The position numbers and the translations under genes are program-made. From NCBI GenBank assembly GCA_040830705.1, contig JBFOME010000011.1, forward strand, positions 124,001 to 188,000: 64,000 nt of DNA. The letters are read 5' to 3'. Position 1 is the first letter of the stretch. Each line of letters begins with the position of its first letter. This document shows positions 44,471 through 53,435 of the stretch, piece after piece. A model generated the notes under the pieces. It was not told where the DNA came from, did not search any database, and saw nothing but the letters and a program-made list of their open reading frames with translations. Source of the DNA: Ruegeria_C sp040830705. Lineage in GTDB: Bacteria; Pseudomonadota; Alphaproteobacteria; Rhodobacterales; Rhodobacteraceae.

Positions 44471-45072
44471 GTTGCCACCCTTTGCTGAAATGCCGCCTGA
44501 TCGAGATGATACCGGTCAGACAGAAACTCCTCGGAGCGCCTGATCCAGCCTCCTTTGCCGCCCGCGCGGGTCCGGGCATACTTGCGACTGGCCGGACGGC
44601 GATCGGCAAGACGGAAGTAATAATTTCGCCGCGCCACGCCATAAGCGTCCCGCAAGACCAGCGCATCGGGGTCCGCCGCCTGCCTGGCCGCAGCTGCGGT
44701 CTTTGGACCAATTACCCCGTCCACGGCCACCGCAAACCCCATCTCACGCAGCAGGCGTTGCAGAATTTTCACCGCCTGCGCCCCTGCATTGACATACATG
44801 TCGAACACCGTCGCGTGCAGGATTTGCGGCAGGTCATCTATCCGTGGGCGGTGAAAGTAATGCTCGACAAAGATGTCCACCGCCTGCGCCCGGCTCAGCG
44901 CCCGCACATCGCGCGTGTCGATGTCGCCATCGCGATCCAGATCTAGACCCAGCCGCCGCATCGTGTGAATGGTCACGCCGTATTTCGTCGCCCCGCCGGG
45001 ATCGTCCGGATCGTCCACAAAGCCGCCCTCGCGGGCCACGATTTCTTCTGCAATCTCTTGGACTGTCTGCAT
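44461..45072 (-). CDS. Holin-associated N-acetylmuramidase (GH108 endolysin)
   Basis: 203 residues from the ATG at 45072 (GGAGG upstream). Catalytic Glu15 in REGGFVDDPDDPGGATKYGVT, then a C-terminal peptidoglycan-binding part with LQRLLREMGFAVAVDGVIGPKT. Cuts cell-wall glycan for lysis. With the holin it forms an egress cassette lying between ccmE and ccmF. Gene transfer agent or prophage origin is inferred from family knowledge. Confidence 0.92.
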   Translation of the reverse strand: MQTVQEIAEEIVAREGGFVDDPDDPGGATKYGVTIHTMRRLGLDLDRDGDIDTRDVRALSRAQAVDIFVEHYFHRPRIDDLPQILHATVFDMYVNAGAQAVKILQRLLREMGFAVAVDGVIGPKTAAAARQAADPDALVLRDAYGVARRNYYFRLADRRPASRKYARTRAGGKGGWIRRSEEFLSDRYHLDQAAFQQRVATWG

Positions 45073-45196
45073 CCTGACACCTCCGTTATCCCCGGCTAAC
45101 GGTGCGAGGCAGAGGTTGAGGCGGCCCAAACAGAAAGGGCGCTGCCTGCGCAACGCCCCCTGATTTGTCGACCATATCCGCGCGACGTGGGCTGTC

Positions 45197-45643
45197 TCAG
45201 CCCTCGCCGGGTTCCTGATAGACGCCCTGTTCCTTCAGTGCATCCACCACCTCTTTCGGCATGTATGTCTCGTCATGTTTTGCAAGAATTTCCGAGGCTT
45301 CAAAGACACCATTGACGTAACTTCCTGTACCAACCATGCCCTGGTTCTCTGCAAATAGATCGGGCAGCACACCGGCAAACACCACCTTCACGCTCTCGCC
45401 GCCATCGGTCACCAGAAACTCAACCGTTTCGCCCTGCCCACGGATCAGGCTGCCTTCCTCGACCAGCCCGCCAATGCGGAACACCTCGCTCGGCTGGGGC
45501 GGCTCAGCCACCACCTGGCTGGGCGAGCGGAAGAAGTTGATGCCGTCGCGCATCGCATACCCGATCAGCCCGGTGGCAATGACCAGAGCAACCGTGGCCA
45601 GCACGATCACCTGTATCCGTCGGCGTTTCTTGAGCGACTTCAT
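45197..45643 (-). CDS. ccmE: Cytochrome c maturation haem chaperone CcmE
   Basis: 148 residues. N-terminal membrane anchor after KKRRR; FRIGGLVEEGSLIRG and the haem-binding His123 in LAKHDETYMPKEV. Carries haem from CcmC to CcmF. Starts 7 nt after argC. Confidence 0.96.
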   Translation of the reverse strand: MKSLKKRRRIQVIVLATVALVIATGLIGYAMRDGINFFRSPSQVVAEPPQPSEVFRIGGLVEEGSLIRGQGETVEFLVTDGGESVKVVFAGVLPDLFAENQGMVGTGSYVNGVFEASEILAKHDETYMPKEVVDALKEQGVYQEPGEG

Positions 45644-45650
45644 GTCATCC

Positions 45651-46679
45651 TCATGGGAATAGCGGAGCCATCATCAGCCCCGTGGTTTCAGGCTCACCTA
45701 GCATCAGGTTGGCATTCTGCAAGGCCTGCCCGCTGCTACCTTTTGTCAGGTTATCCAACGCGCCGATCACGATGGCGCGGCGCTCGATCCGGTCGCCCAC
45801 CACGCCGACATGGCAGAAATTCGAGCCGCGCACATGATGGGTCGAGGGCGCCTCGCCAAAGGGCAGCACTTGAATGAACGGTTCTTTCTCATAGGCCCAG
45901 CACAGTGCCTCATAAACGCTTTGCGGATCGCCCTTCACGTAAGTGGTGGCCAGAATGCCCCGGTTCGCGGGGATCAGATGCGGGGTGAACTGCACATGCA
46001 CGGGCCGCCCGGCGAGCTTGGTGAACTCCTGATCGAACTCACCCAAGTGCCGGTGCGTACCGCCGATGGCATAGGCGTTGTAGCCCTCGCTCAACTCCGC
46101 ATGCAGCAGGTTTTCTTTCAGCGAACGACCTGCCCCCGATACGGCGCATTTCAGGTCCATGATGATATCGTCCAAATCGATTACACCCGCAGTGATCAGC
46201 GGGCGCAGCACATACTGCCCCGTGGCCGCGTTACAACCCGTGCCTGCCACCAACCGCGCCGCCTTGATCTCATCCCGGTAAAATTCGGTCAGGCCGTAGA
46301 CCGCTTCATCTTGATGCGCGATGGCAGCGTGGGCATTGCCATACCATTTCTCGTAATCCTCGGGATCGCGCAGCCGGAAATCCGCCGAAAGGTCAACGAT
46401 CTTCAGATCGCCAGGCAATTCGCGGATCACCTCTTGGCTTGTCTTGTGCGGAAGAGCGCAGAAACACAGGTCGATCTGGCTGAAATCGATCTCGGAAATC
46501 TTGCACAGGTCCGGCAGGTCCAGATGCCGCAGATGCGGGAAGACCTGCGCCATGCTCTGGCCCGCCTTGCGCTCGGCCGCCAGCGCAACGATCTCCATAT
46601 TCGGGTGTTCGGCGATCAGCCGCACCAGTTCTGCGCCGGTATAACCGCTGGCGCCAAGGATTGCGATTTTATGGGTCAT
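45651..46679 (-). CDS. argC: N-acetyl-gamma-glutamyl-phosphate reductase
   Basis: 342 residues. Third step of arginine synthesis. NADP motif ILGASGYTGAELVRLI, catalytic Cys in VAGTGCNAATGQYVLRPL and His in GGTHRHLGE. Ends 7 nt before ccmE on the same strand. Confidence 0.97.
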   Translation of the reverse strand: MTHKIAILGASGYTGAELVRLIAEHPNMEIVALAAERKAGQSMAQVFPHLRHLDLPDLCKISEIDFSQIDLCFCALPHKTSQEVIRELPGDLKIVDLSADFRLRDPEDYEKWYGNAHAAIAHQDEAVYGLTEFYRDEIKAARLVAGTGCNAATGQYVLRPLITAGVIDLDDIIMDLKCAVSGAGRSLKENLLHAELSEGYNAYAIGGTHRHLGEFDQEFTKLAGRPVHVQFTPHLIPANRGILATTYVKGDPQSVYEALCWAYEKEPFIQVLPFGEAPSTHHVRGSNFCHVGVVGDRIERRAIVIGALDNLTKGSSGQALQNANLMLGEPETTGLMMAPLFP

Positions 46680-46771
46680 GTCAGACCTCTTTCATTCGAT
46701 GTCATGGGGTCGGGCCGCCCATGGACGGCCAAATTACTACAAATCAGGCGCGGTGCCGACATTGACTTATG

Positions 46772-47581
46772 TCAGGCCGCCTCAAAGCTGATCTGTCGTC
46801 GGAGGAACTGCGTCGCCCGGTCACTGACCCGCGACGGATTGCCAGTAGTCAGATATCCACCGCTGCCATCACCCAGCATATCGGGATGGCGTTTCAGGTA
46901 GTCGGCAAGGCTTTCCGCCACCAGATCGCCCTGCGAGTAAACTTTAACTTCCGGGCCCAACGCGGCCTGAAACGCCTCTTCCATCAGCGGGTAATGCGTG
47001 CAGCCCAGAATGGCGGCCTGCGGTTCCGGCATCTTGCGTTTCAGCGCATCGACATGCGACCGCACCAGCGCTTCGGCCAGGATCATGTCGCCATCCTCGA
47101 TGGCGTCGACAACGCCGCCACAGGCCTGCGCCTCGACATCCACACCGATGGCGCGGAACGCCAACTCGCGCTGGAACGCTCGGCTGGAGACTGTGGCTGG
47201 TGTGGCAAACAGCGCGACATGTTTCACCGCAACTTCGCGCGGCGGGGAATTGTCGCCCCATTGCCGCTCGGTCAGTGCCTCGATCAGCGGCACGAAGACA
47301 CCCAACACGCGTTTGCCCTGCGGCACGCCTTCTTCCTGCATCCGGCGCAAGGCCGCAGCACTTGCGGTATTGCAGGCCAGAATCACCAGATTGCAGCCCG
47401 CATCCCACAACGCATTTACGGCCTTGCGGGTCAGCTGATAGATATCCTCGGCATCGCGCACCCCGTATGGCGCATGGGCGCTGTCGGCGAAATACAGGAA
47501 ATCCAGTTCCGGCAGACGGGTCTGCGCGGCGTTGAGGACGGTCAGGCCGCCCAATCCGGAATCAAAAATACCTACTGCCAT
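46772..47581 (-). CDS. murI: Glutamate racemase
   Basis: 269 residues. Makes D-glutamate for peptidoglycan. GIFDSGLGGLTVL, the two catalytic cysteines in ILACNTASAAAL and LGCTHYPLM. Eight nt after the acyltransferase gene, same strand. Confidence 0.95.
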   Translation of the reverse strand: MAVGIFDSGLGGLTVLNAAQTRLPELDFLYFADSAHAPYGVRDAEDIYQLTRKAVNALWDAGCNLVILACNTASAAALRRMQEEGVPQGKRVLGVFVPLIEALTERQWGDNSPPREVAVKHVALFATPATVSSRAFQRELAFRAIGVDVEAQACGGVVDAIEDGDMILAEALVRSHVDALKRKMPEPQAAILGCTHYPLMEEAFQAALGPEVKVYSQGDLVAESLADYLKRHPDMLGDGSGGYLTTGNPSRVSDRATQFLRRQISFEAA

Positions 47582-47589
47582 GGTCCCTG

Positions 47590-48468
47590 TCAGGCGCGAT
47601 GCTGTTCCTCGAACTCGAAGCCGTAGTCATAAGACTTCAACGGCTTTGGGGAAAGCCCATATGTGGCTTTGCGCAGGAAATCCATCATCTTGCGCGTATC
47701 CGTCGCCATCGGGTTCAGAACGTCACGCGTGATAGGCTCCCCGATCACCACGCGCACCGGGGTATCGACGCGTTTCTTGAACTCTTTGATCAGCAGCCCC
47801 ATGCGCAGAGTAACGTGCAGATGACTGGCGATCTGAAACAGGCGCGAGGTATGGCCGTCGAAGAAAACCGGCACCACGACCGCATTGGATTTGCCCACCA
47901 TCCGCGCCGTGAACCCGCGCCAACCCGGATCCATCGGATGGGCAAAAGGTTTCGCGGCGGTGCTGACGGTGCCGCCAGGAAAAACGCCGATCGCGCCGCC
48001 CTCATCGAGATAGCGCAGCGCTGTCTTGCGTGTCTCAAGATTCAGCCGCATCGCCTCTTTGGTCTGGTCGAAAGAGATTGGCAGCACGATCCGGTTGATA
48101 TCATTGGCCTTGCGGAACACCTGATTGGCCAGAATGCGGAAATCTCCACGGGTCTTTGACAGGATGTGCCCCATCATCAAACCGTCGAGAATCCCGTAAG
48201 GATGGTTGGCAATCAGGATCAGCGGGCCGTCTTGCGGGATGTTCGACAAAGCCCCGCCCACCACATCCAGTGTAAGCCCATAGCGTTCGACCATCACTTC
48301 CCAGAAATCGCGACCCGCAGCGACTTCCTGTTCATAGCCATCCGCCCGTTTGATCAGCCGCATCCGCCCGGTGGTGTTTTCCATCAACCGGATCATAGCC
48401 CGCCCGCTTCGTGTTTCGGCGGAATGGGCGTAGCTGATGTCGCGGGCGATGTGACGGCGCGCAGGCAT
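47590..48468 (-). CDS. Lysophospholipid acyltransferase family protein
   Basis: 292 residues. PlsC-like fold: LILIANHPYGILDGLMMGHIL carries the catalytic His region (spacing H-x5-D, slightly longer than the usual H-x4-D), GAIGVFPGGTVS is the substrate block. GGAG at 7 nt from the ATG. Possible role in ornithine lipid or phospholipid acylation; exact substrate unknown. Confidence 0.87.
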   Translation of the reverse strand: MPARRHIARDISYAHSAETRSGRAMIRLMENTTGRMRLIKRADGYEQEVAAGRDFWEVMVERYGLTLDVVGGALSNIPQDGPLILIANHPYGILDGLMMGHILSKTRGDFRILANQVFRKANDINRIVLPISFDQTKEAMRLNLETRKTALRYLDEGGAIGVFPGGTVSTAAKPFAHPMDPGWRGFTARMVGKSNAVVVPVFFDGHTSRLFQIASHLHVTLRMGLLIKEFKKRVDTPVRVVIGEPITRDVLNPMATDTRKMMDFLRKATYGLSPKPLKSYDYGFEFEEQHRA

Positions 48469-48546
48469 TGAGGTCTCCGGATTCGTTGTGCGCTACATAG
48501 GTGCGAACGACGATTCTGCCCAGCTTTGGTTACACCAATGTGACGC

Positions 48547-51500
48547 CTATTCCGCGGCCTTACGTACTTCCGGGCCGCCTTGACGGATGGTGGCCAGCAA
48601 TTCCTCGCGCCGTTTCGCGGCCTTCGCCTCATTGGCTTGCTTGACCGGGCCAAACCCGCGAATGTCCAGCGGCAGACGGGCCAGCGCGATCGCTGCATCC
48701 CGCGTGTTGAGTGCAATCTTAGCCAGCACCTCTTTCATATCCGCCTCATATTGCCGGATCAGAGCCCGCTCCATTCGGCGCTCGGCGCTATAGCCGAAGA
48801 TGTCCAGCGGCGTGCCACGCAGGGCCTTGAACCCCGCCAGCAACTTCAGCGGTCGCAGCATCCATTCGCCAAATTCCCGCTTCCTGGGCCGCCCGTCAGA
48901 GCCCGCTCCGCCCAGGATCGGGGGCGCCAAATGGAAGGTCACCTTCAGATCGCCATCGAACTCTGCCGTCGCCTTCTCGCGGCTGTCCAGCAATAGCCGC
49001 GCCACCTCATACTCGTCCTTGTAGGCCAACAGCTTGTGATAGCCCTTGGCGACCGCCTCTTTCAGGTCGGCATCTTCAATACCCTCAAGCAGTTTTAGAT
49101 AGCGCTTGGACAGGCGCTGCCCTTGATAGGCCACCAGATGTGCGGCCCTGTAAGAGATCCTTTCGTCCAGCGTTTTGGGCATCTCAACCACGTTCGGCTG
49201 CAGAATTTTGGCGACCTCCTCAGGATGCAGCACCGCCCAGCGGCCAATCTCGAAGGCGCGCTTGTTGCGTTCCACCGCCGTGCCGTTCAATTCGATGGCC
49301 TGCACCATGGCCTCATGCGTAATCGGCAGCAGCCCACGCTGCCAGGCCGCACCAAAGACCATCATGTTGGAATAGATCGCATCGCCCATCACAGCGCGCG
49401 CCAGATCATAGGCGTCGAAAAGGTCCAACCGGTCCTTGAGCCGCGCCTGCAGCGCCAGTTCAAGCCGGTCCGAGGGAATCTGGAACTCGGTATCGCGGGT
49501 GAAATCGCCGGTGATGATCTCGTGATTGTTGACCACCGCCCCTGTTTGCCCGGTCCGTGTCAGACCCAGCGTCTTGGCCCCAGCGCTGACCACCAAGTCG
49601 CCACCGATCAGCGCATGCGCCTCACCGGTTGCCACACGGATCGCGCTGATATCCTCGGGATCATTGGCAAGACGGCAATGGATATGCACCGCGCCACCCT
49701 TCTGGGCGAGGCCCGCCATCTCCATCATGCCCGCACCTTTGCCGTCAATCTGCGCTGCCTGCGCCAGCACGGCGCCGATGGTCACAACACCGGTGCCACC
49801 GACCCCGGTGATCACCACGTTATGGGTGCCGGTAATCTCTGGCAGATCGGGCATCGGTAGGTCTGGCAAGTCAATCTCGGTCGTTGCTTCCTTGCGGATT
49901 TGCGCGCCTTCCAACGTGACGAAGGACGGGCAAAACCCTTTGAGGCAAGAGAAATCCTTGTTGCAGCTTGACTGATCGATGGCGCGCTTGCGACCCAGTT
50001 CGGTCTCTTTCGGTACAATCGAGACGCAATTCGACTGCACCCCGCAATCACCGCAGCCCTCGCAGATATCGGTGTTGATAAACACCCGCTTGTCAGGATC
50101 CGGGAAGGTGCCACGCTTGCGGCGGCGGCGTTTCTCGGCGGCGCAGGTCTGAATATAGACAATGGCCGAGACGCCTTCGATCTCGCGATACCGCTCCTGC
50201 ACCGACATCAGTTCGGCACGTTCATGGGTTTCGACGCCTGCGGGCAGCGCCTTGAAATTCACGTCTTCCTTTTCGTCATAGACGACCGCAACCTGCTCCA
50301 CGCCCATCGCCTTGAGTTCAGCCACGATGCGCTCCGCGCTCAAGCCGCCCTCGTTGCTCTGACCGCCCGTCATGGCCACGGCATCATTGTAAAGGATCTT
50401 GTAGGTGATGTTGGTGCCCGCCGCCAAAGCCGCCCGGATCGCCTGCACGCCGGAGTGGTTGTAGGTGCCGTCACCCAGATTCTGGAACACATGCTTTGTG
50501 GTGGAAAACGGCGCTTCGCCGATCCAGTTGGCCCCTTCCCCGCCCATATGGGTATAGCCGTCGGTCTCGCGATCCATCCACTTGACCATGAAGTGACAGC
50601 CGATCCCGGCATAGGCGATGCTGCCATCGGGCAGTTTGGTGCTGGTGTTATGGGGACAGCCCGAACAGAAATACGGTAGCCTTGCCGCGATTTCCTGTGC
50701 GTTGTCGGCGCGCCGCGCCTCGCTCAGCGCGGCCAGACCGGCGCGGATGCCGTCGGTCTCACGCCCTTCCTCGATCAGGATCTCGCCCAGTTTCTCGGCA
50801 ATCATGATCGGATCCAGCGCGCCGCGTGTCGGGAACAGTTCCTCGCGGTGCATGGCACCGGCCCCGCCCTTGTACCAGCCATAAACCCGGCGCCCGCGGC
50901 GGTCGTCAAAGATGGCTTCCTTGACCTGCACCTCGATCAGCTTGCGCTTTTCCTCGACAATCACGATCAGGTCCAGCCCCTCGGCCCAGTCATGGAAGCC
51001 CTGCATATCCAGCGGAAAGACCTGACCGATCTTGTAGGTGGTGATGCCCAGTCGATCCGCCTCTTCCGCGTCGATGTTCAGCAGCGACATGGCATGCGCC
51101 AGATCAAGCCAGTTCTTGCCCGCGGCCACAAAACCAATCTTGGCACCCCGCTTGCCCCAGACGCGCTTGTCGATCTTGTTGGCGCGGGAGAACGCCTCGG
51201 CCGCGAAGCGCTTGTAATCGATGATCCGCGCCTCCTGCGGGGTGCGGTCATCCATCAGGCGAATGTTCAACCCACCCTCGGGCATATCGAATTCCGGCGT
51301 AGCGATATTCACCCGGTCAGTGCGGCCATCGACCACGGATGTCACCTCAATCGTGTCCTTCATGGTCTTGAGGCCGACCCAGAGCCCGGAAAACCGCGAC
51401 AGCGCAAAGCCATAAAGCCCGTAGTCGAGAATTTCCTGCACACCTGCCGGGCTGACAATCGGCATATAGGCATCCATCAGCGCCCATTCGGATTGATGCA

Positions 51501-51966
51501 GCACGGTCGAGCTTTCGCCGGTGTGATCATCGCCCATCGCCATGACAACACCGCCGTGTGCGGCTGTGCCCGCCATGTTCGCATGGCGGATCGCATCGCC
51601 CGAGCGATCTACGCCCGGACCCTTGCCGTACCAAAGACCAAATACACCGTCATATTTACCATCGCCACGCAGACCGGCCTGCTGACTCCCCCAAAGCGCG
51701 GTCGCGGCCAGATCTTCGTTCAAACCGTATTGAAAAGTGACGTCAGCGGCGGCGAGTTCCTTCGCGGCCCGATTCATCTGCATATCGACCGCCCCCAAGG
51801 GCGAGCCGCGATAGCCGGTGACCAGCCCCGCCGTATTCAGGCCGGCGGCCTCGTCGCGCGCCTTTTGCATAAGCATCAGCCGCACCAGCGCCTGCGTCCC
51901 GCTCAGCAGAACAGGGCTTTTTTCCAGATCGAAACGGTCGTTGAGCGAGATCATGTGCTTACTCAT
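48547..51966 (-). CDS. ior: Indolepyruvate ferredoxin oxidoreductase (fused alpha/beta subunits)
   Basis: 1139 residues from the ATG at 51966. Oxidatively decarboxylates aryl pyruvates to aryl-acetyl-CoA. N-terminal transketolase-like domain, TPP-binding region with YAGIGCHFMVKWMD and NVG-like MTGGQSNEGGL, ferredoxin cysteines INTDICEGCGDCGVQSNC (residue about 640), and the C-terminal gamma-type domain NVVITGVGGTGVVTIGAVLA. Faces a LysR gene across a 171-nt promoter region. Confidence 0.95.
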   Translation of the reverse strand: MSKHMISLNDRFDLEKSPVLLSGTQALVRLMLMQKARDEAAGLNTAGLVTGYRGSPLGAVDMQMNRAAKELAAADVTFQYGLNEDLAATALWGSQQAGLRGDGKYDGVFGLWYGKGPGVDRSGDAIRHANMAGTAAHGGVVMAMGDDHTGESSTVLHQSEWALMDAYMPIVSPAGVQEILDYGLYGFALSRFSGLWVGLKTMKDTIEVTSVVDGRTDRVNIATPEFDMPEGGLNIRLMDDRTPQEARIIDYKRFAAEAFSRANKIDKRVWGKRGAKIGFVAAGKNWLDLAHAMSLLNIDAEEADRLGITTYKIGQVFPLDMQGFHDWAEGLDLIVIVEEKRKLIEVQVKEAIFDDRRGRRVYGWYKGGAGAMHREELFPTRGALDPIMIAEKLGEILIEEGRETDGIRAGLAALSEARRADNAQEIAARLPYFCSGCPHNTSTKLPDGSIAYAGIGCHFMVKWMDRETDGYTHMGGEGANWIGEAPFSTTKHVFQNLGDGTYNHSGVQAIRAALAAGTNITYKILYNDAVAMTGGQSNEGGLSAERIVAELKAMGVEQVAVVYDEKEDVNFKALPAGVETHERAELMSVQERYREIEGVSAIVYIQTCAAEKRRRRKRGTFPDPDKRVFINTDICEGCGDCGVQSNCVSIVPKETELGRKRAIDQSSCNKDFSCLKGFCPSFVTLEGAQIRKEATTEIDLPDLPMPDLPEITGTHNVVITGVGGTGVVTIGAVLAQAAQIDGKGAGMMEMAGLAQKGGAVHIHCRLANDPEDISAIRVATGEAHALIGGDLVVSAGAKTLGLTRTGQTGAVVNNHEIITGDFTRDTEFQIPSDRLELALQARLKDRLDLFDAYDLARAVMGDAIYSNMMVFGAAWQRGLLPITHEAMVQAIELNGTAVERNKRAFEIGRWAVLHPEEVAKILQPNVVEMPKTLDERISYRAAHLVAYQGQRLSKRYLKLLEGIEDADLKEAVAKGYHKLLAYKDEYEVARLLLDSREKATAEFDGDLKVTFHLAPPILGGAGSDGRPRKREFGEWMLRPLKLLAGFKALRGTPLDIFGYSAERRMERALIRQYEADMKEVLAKIALNTRDAAIALARLPLDIRGFGPVKQANEAKAAKRREELLATIRQGGPEVRKAAE

Positions 51967-52137
51967 CAGACGCCTCCCCACGTCAGATTAGTTTGCGAAT
52001 TATATAGGCAATATTAGGTCAAAATTGCTGACCTTACTAGTTATTTTTTCTCACTCCCTGCGGCGAAGCGTCCAATATTCATGGAGCTTTTGCATTCTTT
52101 CATATAGGTCGTATCCAAAAGAACGGAAGTTTCGGGG

Positions 52138-53043
52138 ATGGATTGGGATAAACTCAGAATATTTCATGCGGTGGCCGATGCGGGCAGCCTGACCCATGCG
52201 GGGGACAAGCTGAATCTGTCGCAATCTGCGGTCAGTCGGCAGATCAGAGCTCTTGAGGAAGCGCTCAACGCGACCCTCTTTCATCGCCATGCGCGCGGAC
52301 TGATTCTCACCGAACAGGGTGAGCTGCTGTTCGATGCGACCCGTTCGATGTCAAAACGCCTCGACGCCGCAGCCGCACGTATCCGCGACAGCGAGGAAGA
52401 AGTGTTCGGAGAGTTGCGAGTTACGACCACTTTTGGATTCGGCACGCTCTGGCTCGCCCCGCGCCTGCCGAAACTCTACGAAAAATACCCGGATCTGAAG
52501 ATCGACCTGATGCTGGAAGAGCGCGTGCTCGATCTGCCCATGCGCGAGGCGGATGTGGCGATCCGAATGAAGGAACCCAGTCAGGCGGATCTGATCCGCA
52601 AGCGGCTGATGACGATCCGGATGCAGCTTTTTGCTTCGGAAACCTATCTCAAAGCCCATGACGCGCCCGTTACTCCGCCTGAATTGTCCCAACATCGTCT
52701 GATCTGCCAGAACACCACCGCCCCGCAGGTCGGCGCCGGTGCCTCGCTGGTCGTGCAACTGATGGAGCATGAACCCGCATCATTGCTGACCGTGAACAAT
52801 TATTTCGGCGTACTGCAAGGCGTATTGCACAACCTAGGGATCGGTGTCTTGCCCGACTATGTGGCGCAAGAAGTGCCTGATCTTGTTCAAGTCCTGCCCG
52901 AGATCGAGTCTTCGGATGTGCCGGTCTATCTCGCCTATCCCGAGGAATTGCGCCACTCGCAGCGAATTTCTGCCTTCCGCGACTTCGTGCAAGAGGAAAT
53001 CACCGCAAGCCGCAAACAGCTGAAAATGCAAGGCAAAACTTGA
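52138..53043 (+). CDS. LysR-family transcriptional regulator
   Basis: 301 residues. HTH at 15-60 (VADAGSLTHAGDKLNLSQSAVSRQIRALEEAL), then a periplasmic-binding-like effector domain. Divergent from ior, so a likely regulator of it. A small RNA candidate follows 86 nt after its stop. Confidence 0.9.
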   Translation: MDWDKLRIFHAVADAGSLTHAGDKLNLSQSAVSRQIRALEEALNATLFHRHARGLILTEQGELLFDATRSMSKRLDAAAARIRDSEEEVFGELRVTTTFGFGTLWLAPRLPKLYEKYPDLKIDLMLEERVLDLPMREADVAIRMKEPSQADLIRKRLMTIRMQLFASETYLKAHDAPVTPPELSQHRLICQNTTAPQVGAGASLVVQLMEHEPASLLTVNNYFGVLQGVLHNLGIGVLPDYVAQEVPDLVQVLPEIESSDVPVYLAYPEELRHSQRISAFRDFVQEEITASRKQLKMQGKT

Positions 53044-53094
53044 GATATGCGGATTTTGCATAGCAGAAATGCTCAAACAGCGACATTATTAGCC

Positions 53095-53123
53095 TTGATA
53101 ACTCATTAAGCGCTGATTAAATC
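53095..53123 (+). promoter_or_regulatory. Promoter of the candidate small RNA
   Basis: TTGATA (53095-53100), a 17-base spacer, TAAATC (53118-53123). Predicted start near 53130, which matches the 5' end of the stem-loop RNA described next. Confidence 0.6.
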
Positions 53124-53129
53124 GACAAT

Positions 53130-53200
53130 CGAAGGAGGCGATGCCTTCTTCATACCTCCCTGTTGGACTTCGGCCGAGCTTATTGCTCGGCCTTTTTTTT
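53130..53200 (+). ncRNA. Candidate trans-acting small RNA with CCUCCC motif
   Basis: About 71 nt: hairpin 1 GAAGG/CCTTC (from 53131), a single-stranded stretch with CATACCTCCCTGTTGG, and terminator GGCCGAGC-TTATT-GCTCGGCC (53172-53192) with eight Ts. The exposed CCUCCC resembles anti-Shine-Dalgarno loops of known alphaproteobacterial small RNAs. Promoter lies at the right distance. No orthologue can be checked here. Confidence 0.6.
53172..53200 (+). terminator. Strong Rho-independent terminator
   Basis: Perfect 8-bp stem GGCCGAGC/GCTCGGCC, 5-nt loop, T8 tract at 53193-53200. Ends the small RNA and any read-through from the LysR gene. Confidence 0.95.
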
Positions 53201-53435
53201 CGCGCTACCCGCTAAGCGTGCCAATCTCCGATAGAAACGAGAAACACAGATTCTCCGTTTGCATGAGTTCACCATGAGACTTCGGCCTATTTCCAGGTGC
53301 GATCATCCCGCCGCAGGTCTCAGGCGTTCCGGTACCACGGCTTGGGATTTCTCTATGTCCTAACCTGATCCGCGATCGCCTTTTTGTACATGTGGTCATT
53401 TCATCAGATGGAACGGAAAGAGCACGGCGACGGTC
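53201..53435. other. Intergenic, no gene seen
   Basis: 235 nt between the small RNA and the amidohydrolase gene. Only a 64-codon minus-strand frame without ribosome binding site or family features; nothing supported. Confidence 0.5.

Noticed and set aside
53141..53215. Tiny frame starting ATG after AAGGAGG inside the small RNA region
   Set aside because: Only two bases separate the Shine-Dalgarno-like word from ATG, and the frame runs through the terminator stem and U-tract.
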